A DNA stretch of 14,019 nucleotides from Cudoniella acicularis. Lineage: Eukaryota > Ascomycota > Leotiomycetes > Helotiales > Helotiaceae. Positions within the stretch are counted from its first letter, which is position 1; each line of letters opens with the position of its first letter. The stretch covers positions 1-14,019 of the forward strand of contig JAAMPI010001474.1 of NCBI GenBank assembly GCA_013054445.1, read 5' to 3'. The notes under the pieces were generated by a model. That model was not told the origin of the DNA. It was given only the letters and a program-made list of their open reading frames with translations, and did not search any database. This document shows, in pieces, positions 1 to 9,135 of this stretch. Position numbers and translations under genes: made by a program.

Positions 1-54
1 GCTCTTGTGAGATAGGGGACGTATGTAGGTGGGGAAGTCTGTCGGTCGCTGGGT

Positions 55-80
55 GGTCACGTGGTCGTAGACACGTGACC
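55..80. repeat. Inverted repeat of two CACGTG boxes
   Basis: GGTCACGTG (55-63) and CACGTGACC (72-80) form a perfect 9-bp inverted repeat with an 8-base spacer. Each arm contains the palindrome CACGTG, the usual site of basic helix-loop-helix regulators. It lies upstream of a TATA-like GATAAAAGG, so it may be a promoter element of the repeat at the left edge. That role is inferred. Confidence 0.4.
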
Positions 81-428
81 TACGCGAAGGAGGATAAAAG
101 GCGTGTTCTTAGGCAGATAGCTTCCTCTCCTTAAGTCAAATTAATGTCTATTTGAACTCCCTCCCTTTTAGGTTATATCTGTCCTTCTATAGTAATCTTA
201 AAGCTCTTAAGAGCCGGGTTACTAGTAAACGTCTCTAAGTCTATAAGGCTATCTCTTTAGTTAAGACCCTTATAACGGTTATAGTAAATAATAATATTAT
301 ATAGCTAAATATAATCCTTTCTTAGCTTTTAATATCTTTTAAAGACTAAAAAATTAATAGAGTCGAGACTTCTTAGCGTATTAGACGTCTTAAAACTAGA
401 ACTTTTCTAGAGTAGTTCGTTAATCGGT

Positions 429-480
429 TGTCACAGGCCTAGAGTGACATACGCGTCACGTGCCCCTGACGGGGGCGTGT
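429..480 (+). mobile_element. Possible LTR 5' terminus
   Basis: The sequence starts with TGTCACAGGCCTAG, matching the first 14 bases of the LTR at 11163 (TGTCACAGACCTAG) with one mismatch. It is followed by CACGTG (458-463) and a GCCCC/GGGGC hairpin with a 5-base loop (462-476). It is GC-rich inside an AT-rich RIPed block. The far end of an LTR was not found, so only the terminus is proposed. Confidence 0.3.
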
Positions 481-1620
481 CGGGTATACTTAGGGGTGTA
501 GACTATATATAGTAAAATAGCGAATAAGGCTCTAACCTTATTCTTATGCCTTTTTAGCCCGATAGCCGAATAGTAAAAGCTATTTATATTACTCGCTACG
601 CACGCTAGTTACGTGCTGTTATATCGGTTAGGTACTATATATATTAAACGGTATAACTTTAAAATATTAGCGATATATAATCTTAATAGCGGTATTTTAT
701 ATATGTCTAGAAGAACGTATATTCTTTAGACTAAGATTTTATAAGATAATATCTTTTTATTAGGATTTATTATAGAAAAATAAGGTAAATATCGTCTTTA
801 TACCGACGACGATAACTTTATTATACGCTAGCTAGTTTTAAAAAGATAGAAAACCTAGATTTAGTATAGCTACGAATACGAAATTAAGACTACTCTTAAA
901 AATAATATTAAATTTCTTTATTAATATTCTTAATAGGCGAGAAGTAATTAGAGAAATAATTAGACTATTTTAACTAATAAAAGATATATCTAGAGATAAG
1001 TTAAAGCTTATAACGGTATTATAATATATTAACTATAATAAGAAATAACTTTAATATATTTATATTTTATATCTTACGATGTTTATTAACTTTATTATTA
1101 TTATTAATCTTTTACTCTTTTAGCTATATTATTAAAATATCTTATTATACGAAGAACGTATAAAGATATATTTACGTGTTACTTTCTTTATTTAATAGTT
1201 AACTACTAAAACTATTAAATTATTAGGGCTTTATAGGCCTAATATTAGCGATGTCTAGTTTCTATTAATATTTATTCTCTTTAGCTACTTTAATAGCTTT
1301 ATTAAGTTTTACGCGCTTACTACTCTTAACTATATATAAGTCGTTCCTTCTAATTATTATATAGAATCTAATATGTTATAGATATGTTAGAATAGCCGAT
1401 AGAATACGTTACGAGATATACCTCGCCTATAGTAATTAGTTGTTCTTAAACTACTATTATAGTTTCGATAGTAGGTAACTAGACATAAGAATATACTATA
1501 AATAGTTATTAGTTCTTAATTTTCGTGAATATTAAGAAGTCTAAGGCGATTCGTCTAATTATATATTTATAAGCTATAATAATTTAACTTTCGTCTTACT
1601 GCCTTTGTTCTACTTACGAG

Positions 1621-2377
1621 TACCGAAACATCACCTTCACATGTCATTCTGTAGCACGTCCGTGATTGTGACACGACATCATACATTCAATCCAACCCCA
1701 ACCACCTACCTTTCTTAGGGAATCAGGCAGCGGCTAGATACTTTCCTAGCTACTGTGATCGTGACCTCTAGGGAAGTTAAGGTTATAATTTTCCTAGCCT
1801 CCAGGGAAGTTTCCCTCGTTCCTAGTATATCTATGCCGACGGACATTCTACCTAGGATCTTTTACGATACAGGTACCGTGTCATTGAAAAGCATCTTACG
1901 ATTCCTACGCCTAGGGCTCAAGTGAGGGGAGCGAGGATGATTTTGGGCATTCCAATGCATTGGTGACTGGTGGTCCTCACTGCTCCCATCAATCATCAAT
2001 TGAAAGTTGGTCAAGACTAAAATTCTATCATGTGTAACAGAAAATATCTGTTTTATTTGACTCTATATAAACTCTAGATGACGATTATTTTGAGTCTATT
2101 ACGAAAGACATTGAGATAATAAGAGAATATAGTTATTTATAACATTAAGGATATTAAACATCGCTAAAATACCAGCTTTATTAAATAAAGTCTAGACTAA
2201 AGGAGGGAGAGAGGTCCAGAAGAGATCCATGAGGAAATACTCCAAGAGTCGTAGCAAGGCAGTCTGGCATCCGAATAAAAAGACGTGGCCCATCATGGAC
2301 TTGTTGCACGAGCGGGAATCGTGACAAAACCTTATAAGAGTCACCCTGATGTATAACCAAGGGCTGACAATCAACTG
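1621..2377. other. Intergenic DNA without a recognisable gene
   Basis: Composition returns to normal at about 1621. No convincing coding region was found. Short repeats occur: TTCCTAGC (1743-1750 and 1791-1798) each paired with CCTC(T/C)AGGGAAGTT (1765-1778 and 1798-1811). A perfect palindrome CCAATGCATTGG lies at 1952-1963, between AGTGAGG/GGGAGC (1921-1932) and CCTCACT/GCTCCC (1975-1987). The segment next to 2378 is probably the 3' untranslated region of the minus-strand membrane-protein gene. Confidence 0.5.
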
Positions 2378-3894
2378 TTAATTGGGTCTGGCTCTCATTG
2401 AATTCAATGGCTTCAAAGGGATAGAACCTGGTGCGGAAATATACACGTCGTTCCGCTGGCCAGCGAAGTTTGTGGATACCTCATCGTCCAGAACCTTGTA
2501 TCCTGGCTCTTTAAGATTTGACGTTGAGTAGTACTGATTTTGTGCATTCATTCTTAGAGAGGCTTCCGATGGTTGCGATTTCTTGGATGAAAAGAGAAAG
2601 CTAGATTGGAATGATGACCACAAGGAGCTCTTGGTCAGGATCGTGAACCAGAACGCCGACAAGGCTGGGGCGCAGCTGACCATTGCTATTCCAAAGATCT
2701 CGGCGGCGCTGGGGAACAGTCTCAGTAAACGATGTATGTGATTGTAGGGTTGTAAAAGTGTCAATGAAAATGAATATAGGAACTCACGTTATAATACCAA
2801 GACGGGTGCCATTCCATGTTGGGTCGTTGCCGCGATAGATCTTAACCCTTAATATCAAAGATATCGAGCTCATCACAATAAGGCTAAGTCAGTGAAGTTA
2901 ATAAATGGACAGTGAAATTGGTGGTGATATAGATTCGGTTGAAGAAACTCACAGGAACCCAGTAAAAAATACGATGGTTAACCCAATCTTTTTTGTTGAT
3001 GGCAGCCGCAATTTGAGAATAATTGGGAAAGGCAGGACAAAGATAATTATGTCGGTCAGAACTGAAAACACACCTATAACAACAGCGGCCCACGCTGATG
3101 TGGAGCAGCGCTGAAAAGAAGTGCCATCCCAAGCTTCGCCCTCTCGGGGAATACAGTACACGATCGCGATTGCTATGTTAGAGCCATAGAAGAGTGCCAT
3201 AAAAGTAATCCAGAAATAGCACATGAATCGGAGCCATCTGACTGTGCCAAATACACGAATATAAAGGGCAAGAATTGCAGATTTCGCTGCCCACCAAGTT
3301 GGGGCAATCACGATTTGGGTTGCGGCTGCAATCTATGCCACAGAAGTTAGCCTATAAACCTGCGTTTCTGTCATTAGAAAGCTGGAACTTACCTGTATAT
3401 ATGATACTGTTATGACACTGAATGGAACATCCCAGGCGTGTCTGGAAGTTCCCTTTTCGGATACTGAGGTATTTAGTATGTGAAAAGAGCATAGGTTAGG
3501 GCACAGAGTGTTTTACCAGCGTTTTGGAGAATCCAGTAGCTTATACCTCCGACCTGTGCAAAAACACAAAAGTCTATTGCACTTAACTATTAGTAGTAAA
3601 AACAAAAACGGATAACATGCAATATACGAAAGGGGGGGGAGGGGGAATTAATAGAATGCTAGTGACATGACGATCGAATGAATACATACAGTCATCGAAA
3701 CCAAGCCTCCGAGGATTCTTCAGGTTCGCCACCAATCTGAAAATTAACAGAAAGCCACTAATTATCATGAGTGAAATTCCAACACCTTCCACAGTACTAG
3801 CGAGAGATGGCGGGTCAACAAAATTTGGTGGTGCTCCACTGGGGTTGGGCATGAGCGGGACCTTAGATAGGTCTATGCCGGGTGGTAAACTCAT
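2378..3894 (-). CDS. Seven-helix membrane protein, fungal rhodopsin-domain / PTH11-like
   Basis: This is a spliced minus-strand gene with exons 3894-3690, 3573-3517, 3463-3393, 3332-2953, 2883-2788 and 2708-2378. It codes for 379 residues, typical of the family. The start is the first in-frame ATG with A at -3; the open frame further upstream offers only GTG. Family marks in order are: TM1 about 33-55; LGFDD (64-68) before TM2; GTSRHAWDV (92-100); TM3 with a Lys at 128; Cys171 and Cys187 in the loop after TM4; VLTD and LPFPI in TM5; STKKIG (223-228) before TM6; NDPTW (257-261) before Glu273 and TM7; and CAPAL (282-286). The polar C-terminal tail is about 85 residues and probably cytosolic. 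No CFEM domain is present. The family includes PTH11-type receptors, but most members have no known ligand. Fold and family are seen; a sensing role is inferred. The gene appears intact. Confidence 0.88.
2709..2787 (-). other. Intron 5 of the membrane-protein gene
   Basis: The donor is GTGAGT. The chosen acceptor is TTCCCCAG, with TTACTGAGA as branch-like site. It places Glu273 15 residues after Asp258, the spacing I expect for this family. An in-frame AG 12 bases upstream would add four residues and cannot be excluded. Confidence 0.75.
2884..2952 (-). other. Intron 4 of the membrane-protein gene
   Basis: This 69-bp intron has donor GTGAGT and acceptor ACTTAG, with ACTGAC as branch-like site. 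Splicing restores TM6 as FFTGFLLIVMSS; without it the frame stops at the donor. Confidence 0.85.
3333..3392 (-). other. Intron 3 of the membrane-protein gene
   Basis: This 60-bp intron has donor GTAAGT, branch site GGCTAACTT and acceptor GCATAG. It is phase 0 and joins ...VSYIQ to IAAATQIV in TM3. Confidence 0.85.
3464..3516 (-). other. Intron 2 of the membrane-protein gene
   Basis: This 53-bp intron has donor GTAAAA and acceptor CCTCAG, with ATACTAAAT as branch-like site. Removing it joins the end of TM2 to VSEKGTSRHAWDV, the conserved loop of the family. Confidence 0.8.
3574..3689 (-). other. Intron 1 of the membrane-protein gene
   Basis: The donor GTATGT follows GAT GAC T, and the acceptor is CAATAG with TTACTAAT as likely branch site. 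Two nearer AGs exist, after GCAC and CGG. Only the chosen AG continues the frame into a hydrophobic second helix starting DDYFCVFAQVGG. The AG after CGG would also keep the frame but shortens that helix. Confidence 0.7.
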
Positions 3895-3985
3895 TTTTGG
3901 CGACAAGTATGAGCTTCTTGGAAACACTCAGTAGAACGAAATGAGTAGCTGTACAGAGACCGGTTGTGAAATTATGTTTTAGCTG

Positions 3986-3993
3986 TATATATA
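3986..3993 (-). promoter_or_regulatory. TATA box of the membrane-protein gene
   Basis: TATATATA lies 92 bases upstream of the ATG at 3894 on the minus strand. This implies a 5' untranslated leader of about 60 nt. Confidence 0.5.
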
Positions 3994-4541
3994 GTCCGAT
4001 ACCCTTTTCTCTGCATTTTCTATCGCACATCGTTTCCGATGTAGGACAGTAGGAGTAGATGAGCACAACAGTGGCACAGAAATTGAAATCTATGGAGGAG
4101 TAAAACGTCATATGCACAAGTAGGGTATTACCCTCCTGCTGGTTTGGGATGTGCCGAGAAATGTACGTAAAAGTAAGCGACAGGGAGCTGTGACTCTCGA
4201 ATTCACCAACTTACACTAGCGACACAACATGACTTATTCCTTCCGGTTATTCCTTCGAAATTCAGTCTGCCGAATATTTCCTTTTATGATAATAGGAAGG
4301 CGATCCCGAATAGATTGCTTAATCTTTAGTTTTATTACTATAAGTTGATAGAATATTGATATTTTGATATCTTTCCGTTTCTTCGTATCTTGTTAATTCT
4401 GATCGGTAGGTATAACGTTCTGTTATCACGTGAGATCTCAATGCCACGTGCGTTGGGTTTACTTAGCCTTAGAAGCGTTAAGTATGTTCTGGTAGAGCGT
4501 TATCCTAATCAAGTGATGATATTAGAATATGAGTTGAGCAC
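3994..4541. other. Intergenic DNA, upstream of the membrane-protein gene
   Basis: No gene is recognised. TTATTCCTTC is directly repeated at 4234-4243 and 4247-4256. Two CACGTG boxes lie at about 4428-4450. An 89-codon open frame (4390-4659) runs into the LTR that starts at 4542, has no family features, and is not called as a gene. The part next to 4542 may be a remnant of the LTR element's interior. Confidence 0.45.
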
Positions 4542-4807
4542 TGTTATAGCTCTGCAAAGGCACGAAGGCCCTGACGTCACGTGGGACGTATTTGTAAGAA
4601 GGTGCTGTATTAACGAAGAAACTAAGCTAAGGAGAGAAGAAGGAGAGGTGGCCCTGTAGGGGCCTTATATACAGGAGGTGAGTGCTGGCAAGCGAGGGCA
4701 CGTGATAAGGGGTTCAGGGGCTGCGTCGCAGCCTCCTGTCGCATATAGCGCCACACTGTCTNAGTCTCCTTAGTCGCAGGACTGTGCGTNAAACCAGGTC
4801 TGTGACA
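4542..4807 (-). mobile_element. LTR copy 1, nearly unmutated
   Basis: Read on the minus strand, the segment begins TGTCACAGACCTGG and ends GAGCTATAACA, so it has TGT...ACA termini as LTRs do. Its last 105 or so bases align with the 3' part of the LTR at 11163-11513. A TATA box, GTATATAAGG, lies at 4663-4672 on the minus strand, which sets the orientation. A 15-base odd palindrome GGCTGCGTCGCAGCC sits at 4719-4733. CpA and TpG are common, so this copy has largely escaped RIP. Two N calls (4762, 4790) fall inside. No matching target-site duplication was seen, so it may belong to a truncated element rather than being a clean solo LTR. Confidence 0.75.
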
Positions 4808-5190
4808 ATAGCTAGTGCTTTCCGACTAGGCTATAGTCCCCCTTAATAGCTAGGATACGCTAGGCGAATTCCCTGATTTACGTATAGGTTAGAGGGTATC
4901 TAAAGGCCTCCTAGGTAAGAACCTAGTCAGCTAAATAGTCCTCTTAGGCCCTAGAGAGCCTCTACTGATGTTCTGCTGATTTAAAGTGGTTATCTATACT
5001 AGCTACTCGGCCTCTAAGGGTAGTATATAGAATATCCTATTCTTAGGAAGCCGCCTAAATACTCTAGCAATTTATAATAGCCTAAATAGCCTGAATAATA
5101 TCATCTTCTATATATTTAGGTATCTTTAACTTAAGAATCAGGATTTAAATTTTTAGAATATTCTAATTAGAATTGAATAAGTTATAATTA
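4808..5190. repeat. RIP-degraded repeat segment
   Basis: This segment is rich in TAG/CTA and poor in CpA and TpG, and has no usable frame. On the minus strand a purine run AAGGGGGAC (about 4840) lies a short way upstream of LTR copy 1. It could be a decayed polypurine tract, in which case this is the 3' interior of a minus-oriented LTR element. That assignment is weak. Confidence 0.5.
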
Positions 5191-5924
5191 ATTATTCTAG
5201 AGTAGCGGTGTGTGGTTCGGGTAATTTTCGGGTGGTCGGAATAGGGGCGCACGGACTTAAAAGATCGTCTAGGAAGGTGTTTCTCGAGGGAGCTCTAGAG
5301 TGGAGCTTATCTATGACGTATTATTCCGCAGGAAACTGTAAAGTATCTCTGCATGTGGTAAGCAGCGCGTAGCGAGATTACCACAGGCGTGTGTGTTCAG
5401 GCTCCATGGCGACGGAACAATTACTCGACCTGTTTCCGCAGGAACTCACCTGTATGCACCCCGCCCCCGCCTATCCGGCGCTATCAGGGTTGCTTTGAAC
5501 TATGTGTACGTACAGTGGTAATTATTAACTCTCTAACTTAAACTAAAGATAGAATTAAGAGCCTAAGTAGTAGTAGTTTGGTTTTTTTAAGAGATAGAAC
5601 GCACCGAATATATGTATATATTAGATCTATTGTAGAGTGTGTTCTATAAAGTGTTAGGTATTTGTAGATCTCCAACTAATTATAGAGTAATTATATATCA
5701 CGTTTTGAATCTCTTATTAGTTCTATTGCTCTTAGAGTTCGGATTAGTATATGAAGAATAGACTGTAATATAGATCTTTTACTAATTAGGATAAATCCTA
5801 AATCGCTAATTCTTTCCTTAGTATATTGAAAATCGAGGATAATCAGGAATGATCTTGCAGGCCCTCCCTGCAAATGCGCTAATAGGAATCCACCGCTGTG
5901 CTTACGTGCATCTAGGCACCTAGG
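5191..5924. other. Intergenic DNA with short inverted repeats
   Basis: 5191-5515 has normal GC content and no recognisable gene. It holds a perfect 8-bp inverted repeat, TGTGGTAA (5354-5361) and TTACCACA (5378-5385), around a 16-base loop. It also holds two copies of TTCCGCAGGAA (about 5325 and 5439). From 5516 to 5830 the sequence is AT-rich but keeps TpG, so it is at most lightly RIPed. An 88-codon open frame on the minus strand (5691-5957) has no recognised domain and overlaps the esterase promoter. Confidence 0.4.
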
Positions 5925-5932
5925 TATATAAA
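5925..5932 (+). promoter_or_regulatory. TATA box of the carboxylesterase
   Basis: TATATAAA lies 103 bases before the esterase ATG, in a short region of normal composition. It is the best core-promoter match upstream of the gene. Confidence 0.55.
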
Positions 5933-6772
5933 GGAGACGGAAATCCACTGATGCCAAAAGATGGACTACGGACGGATTCTTACCTACGATAATTAAAATC
6001 CTCTTCGGTGCGACGGCTGTGATTTGACTACAACATGAAGCTCGCGCTGCTGTCCATCCTCGCGTGGGCGATAGGCACTGTGCTTGGCCACGGAGAGCAG
6101 CACCCGCGACGCAATAACAATAATAGTAATAATGTCACAGTCCAAACTTCCACTGGCACCTACACGGGCTTCATTGATCCCACATATCCACGGACACGCC
6201 AATTCCTTTCCATCCCGTTCGCCGAGCCGCCCGTGCTAGGACGCCGCTGGCTGCCTCCACAGAAGCTGTCGCCATCAAACCAGCATTCGTATTCTACAAG
6301 GTTCCCGCCGTCATGTCCGCAGTTCGTGACGGCCGTAGAGTCACTCTGGAACCTGAACCTGACCCACGGAAACCTTATCTATAACGGTAATCAGAACGAT
6401 ACGTCTGGGATGGTAGGCGAGGCGACGTCCGAGGACTGCCTATACCTCGCCATCTGGGCCCCTATGACCCCTCCGCCTGTATCGCTGCCGGTACTCTTGT
6501 TCCTGACCGGTGGGGGCCTTATTATCGGCGGCGTTGATATCCCGTGGCAGGTGCCTGTATCATGGGTTGAGCGTTCACAGTCACATATCGTCATCACGAT
6601 CAACTACCGCCTAGGCATCTTCGGTTTCCCTAACGCGCGCGGACTAGTAAGCAACGATAGCAATAGTACCCAGAATCTCGGCATCCTTGATATGCGGATG
6701 GCCCTCGAGTGGGCACGAGATAATATTGCAGCCTTTGGTGGGGATCCCGCGCGCATCACACTATGGGGGCAG

Positions 6773-6790
6773 TCCGGCGGGGCGTCGCCG
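6773..6790 (+). other. Catalytic serine motif and first frameshift
   Basis: TCC at 6773-6775 codes for Ser247 of GQSGG in frame 2. The expected continuation, ADILAFAYPEEP, is in frame 1 from about 6787. One lost base between 6785 and 6790 accounts for it. Confidence 0.8.
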
Positions 6791-7116
6791 CAGATATCCT
6801 CGCCTTTGCTTACCCCGAGGAGCCGATTGCCCAGGCCATCTTCCTGGAGTCCGGGACCGTGTTCAGTGCCGTGAACAGCGTCAAGCGCCGGGACGCGACG
6901 CATTCCAACTTCACCTACGTTGCAAACGCGATGGGCTGCAATGTCAGCGTCTACGGCTACAGCGATGACAGCGGCGCGGCGGAACTCGACTGCATGCGTC
7001 ACGTGCCCTTTGCCCAGCTGGTCAACTTCGTTGGCGGCGAGTTTGTCGATGCAGGCACGACTCCCCTTCTTGCCTTCGGCCTTATTCCAGACGATCAAGT
7101 CTACTTCTTCAACTAC

Positions 7117-7128
7117 ACGGCCGGGCCG
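7117..7128 (+). other. Second frameshift of the carboxylesterase
   Basis: NYTA in frame 1 is followed by RAEAGQIARVPTLIS in frame 3. The local run GGCCGGG is one C short of a sequence that would keep the frame. Confidence 0.78.
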
Positions 7129-7698
7129 AAGCGGGCCAGATCGCGCGCGTGCCGACGCTTATCTCGGCCACGGCCAACGAGTTCTCGTCGCTGGTTCCTT
7201 GGCCAGTAGATAACTTGACTGCTGGTCCGGACCAGGCTACTGTCACGGCAGAGGACGTGGCAGTTGGAATATGTCCGGTCTTAAATGCTACTGCATATCG
7301 GAACCGGCTAGGGACAGATGTGCCTGTCTTTCGGATTCTCTATGCTGGTACATATCCTAACTTGAATTATTACAAGTGGCTCGGTGCATACCATGCAAGT
7401 GACCTGCCTATTATGTTCGGTACATATCACCTCCTAGACCTTATCGCCCCAACTACTAGCTTTGAAATCGAGGTTAGCCAGTCGATGCAGGACCATGTCC
7501 TCGCCTTTGCTACGGATCCGTATAACGGTCCGCAGAAGTTGGGTTGGCAGCCGATGGTCGTCACTGATCCGAATGGGGGAGATCTCCTCCGCTTCGGCGC
7601 GGATGGGAAGGTGTTTGACCATATTAATGGGACCGAGGTGGACGGAGCATGTGCGGGAATTGTAGAATATAATCCATTCCCGTGAGAAGGTCTGTTTA

Positions 7699-8906
7699 AT
7701 GTACAGGGTGGTTGTAACGACAAATCAGTTATACTCTTGACATAACCACACCTGTGACACTTTAATAGAAAATAGAACGCACCCAAAACTTTTTTTTTTT
7801 CCTCTCGGTCAAATATCTCCAATCTTCCGGCTCTACCTCATTCCACAATTCTTGCAAGACTGCTCTCATATCTTCAAGTATAGTCGGTACAGCATCTAGC
7901 TTTGACATCTCATGCTTCATCCATCTCCAAACCTTCTCAATCGGGTTTATATCAGAAGAAGGGGGCCAGTCAAAACCTCGAATACCTTTATTAAGGCGGG
8001 GTAATCAAGCCTTCCCCTTGTACACCTTCGACCCGTCTTCCATAAAAAGCATCTCTCCTCTTTCTTCCTTAGTCAAAGAGTCCTATAAAGGAAATACAAC
8101 AAGCTCTAGTACTTTTTTTAAGTAGGCCTCGCTGCAAATACCCCTTTTGCCTTCTTCTTTTCAAGAAAAATGAGGAGGCTCTTAAAATTCCACCCGATTG
8201 CCCCCCACACCATCAAACTAATTCTGCCACTCCGGTAAACCGATTATATGCAATTCTGACAATTCTTCTCTTCGGGCCTTCTTGTAACATATATCCTTCC
8301 TCTCTTGCCAGTCTTAAAAGTCGCTTCGTCACTCCATATAACTTTCTTCCAATCTTTCGTGCCCCACCATCGATACTTGTGTGTAAACTCAAGCCTCTTC
8401 TTTGCTTGGTCTTTTGATATAAAAGGCCTGCGACAAGCAACACAGGCGGTATCCGTGCTTCCGTAAAGTCCGGCGAATTGTACTGCTCGAGGCAGAGAGG
8501 AAAAGCTCTACCTTAATTCGAGACCAAGATTTTGTCCGATTTATCTAAGAAGAAACAAATCGCAAGACCCTCTTTATATCTGTAGGCTGTAAAAGAAGAG
8601 GTTTACACCTCTTCCGTTTTCGAAGAGTTCAAGAAGTAGGAGCCTTAACTATTCCTTAAATTGTAGAGCGTGCCAATTTAGTCATCTTCCTGATTTCTCT
8701 ATAAGTACGCCCCTCTATTCTCATAGCTCTTACAAGAGCTCGAGTAGGGGTATTCCACTACTGTTTTGGTACATGCTCCCTTGCAGGAGACGAAAGAATA
8801 GAGTCTTCCATAATAGCTGCATAAAGAAGAAGAGAATAAAGCAAAATCAGGGGTTATATAGTAATTGGGGGGGGGTAGGGAAATGGGGTGGTAGCGGGGT
8901 GTACAG
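7699..8906 (-). mobile_element. Decayed Tc1/mariner-type DNA transposon
   Basis: The proposed 1208-bp element is flanked by TA dinucleotides at 7697-7698 and 8907-8908, the Tc1/mariner target. Its ends read inward as ATGTACAGGG on the left and CTGTACACCC on the right. They share only a TGTACA core, so the terminal repeats are poor and the exact ends are uncertain. The transposase remnant it carries (7762-8811) sets the minus orientation. It sits 13 bases past the stop codon of the carboxylesterase, convergent to it. Size and gene content fit the 1.2-1.3 kb usual for this group. Confidence 0.6.
7762..8811 (-). pseudogene. Tc1/mariner-like DDE transposase, degraded
   Basis: Read on the minus strand from ATG 8811, the remnant shows an N-terminal helix-turn-helix (GRTYREIRKMTKLARSTI) followed by a DDE catalytic domain. 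WSDEATF carries the first Asp (codon 8328-8330), MEDGSKV the second (8035-8037), and NPIEKVW the Glu (7936-7938). The usual WPPxSPDxNPIE motif is present but lacks its Pro; 32 residues separate the second Asp from Glu, close to the DD34E of Tc1 elements. I count about seven in-frame stops, most explained by CAA/CAG to TAA/TAG or CGA to TGA, which is what RIP makes. Frame changes lie near 8447 and 8150. The end runs into an 11-base A tract. The gene cannot make active enzyme. Confidence 0.88.
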
Positions 8907-9135
8907 TAAGTAATGCACGTGCTCTTATTGTTTTAGTTTTTGTTGTATTATTAGGTAATAAGCACTATTCTAAGCTTAAGGTTTAAACCTTAGTAGAATC
9001 TTCTAGGTTGTTCTTTGATTTATAAGCTTTGATAAGCGTTGATTTATAAGCTATAGAAGCTTCTAGTAACTACACTCGTAGTATATATAGTCCGCTCATT
9101 CCTTTGTAGATAGATGAGTCTTTAAGTCAAATCAT
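8907..9135. other. Short spacer with TATA-like sequence
   Basis: Normal-composition DNA lies between the Tc1-like element and the RIPed block. It contains a CACGTG (about 8918), repeated GATTTATAAGC (about 9018 and 9041), and TATATATAG at about 9082-9090, some 50 bases before an ATG at 9136. It could be the promoter of whatever repeat follows. No gene is seen. Confidence 0.35.

Larger units (their letters stand above)
1..1620. repeat. RIP-degraded repeat block, left edge
   Basis: This stretch has no usable reading frame and is strongly TpA-rich with few CpA or TpG dinucleotides, while CpG persists. That is the classical outcome of repeat-induced point mutation on a repeat. The first 130 bases are less mutated and contain a TATA-like GATAAAAGG (about 92-100). 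A possible ghost frame begins at ATG 144 and runs to about 428, interrupted mainly by TAA and TAG. At 429 the sequence TGTCACAGGCCTAG resembles the 14-base start of the LTRs found at 4807 (minus) and 11163 (plus), so an LTR element may begin here. The underlying transposon family could not be recognised. Confidence 0.75.
6035..7685 (+). pseudogene. Secreted type-B carboxylesterase, two frameshifts
   Basis: This is an alpha/beta-hydrolase that cleaves carboxylic esters, probably outside the cell. Residues 1-18 form a signal peptide, and several N-glycosylation sites follow. Family marks are: Cys94 and the EDCLYL block (133-138); the oxyanion loop LTGGG (157-161), with Thr where animal and many other members have His; NYRLGIFGF (190-198); GQSGG with nucleophile Ser247; ANEF with Glu383; and GAYHASDLP with His454. 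The length is about 550 residues, normal for the family. No single frame spans it. The frame shifts at 6785-6790, just after the nucleophile motif, and again at 7121-7125. Each shift fits loss of one base in a G/C run. Neither site has room for an intron, and there are no other stops. It is either a recent pseudogene or an intact gene with sequencing errors. The ATG at 6035 has context CAACATG. The substrate is unknown. Confidence 0.88.

Noticed and set aside
2192..2374. 60-codon minus-strand open frame after the membrane-protein stop
   Set aside because: It lies in the likely 3' untranslated region and has no features of its own.
3895..3927. Longer N-terminus for the membrane protein
   Set aside because: The extension starts at GTG; the first ATG, at 3894, has a good context.
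4390..4659. 89-codon open frame on the plus strand
   Set aside because: It begins at TTG, lies across the edge of LTR copy 1, and shows no protein-family features.
5691..5957. 88-codon open frame on the minus strand
   Set aside because: No recognised domain; it overlaps the esterase TATA box and runs into an AT-rich stretch. It could be a repeat remnant.
6760..6800. An intron explaining the first esterase frame change
   Set aside because: Conserved residues on both sides are nearly contiguous, so there is no room for even the shortest fungal intron. The same holds at 7121-7125.
5594..7783. Shared 12-mer ATAGAACGCACC (5594 and 7772) as evidence that the Tc1-like element has a second copy
   Set aside because: A 12-base match is expected by chance several times in 14 kb, and the flanks do not align.
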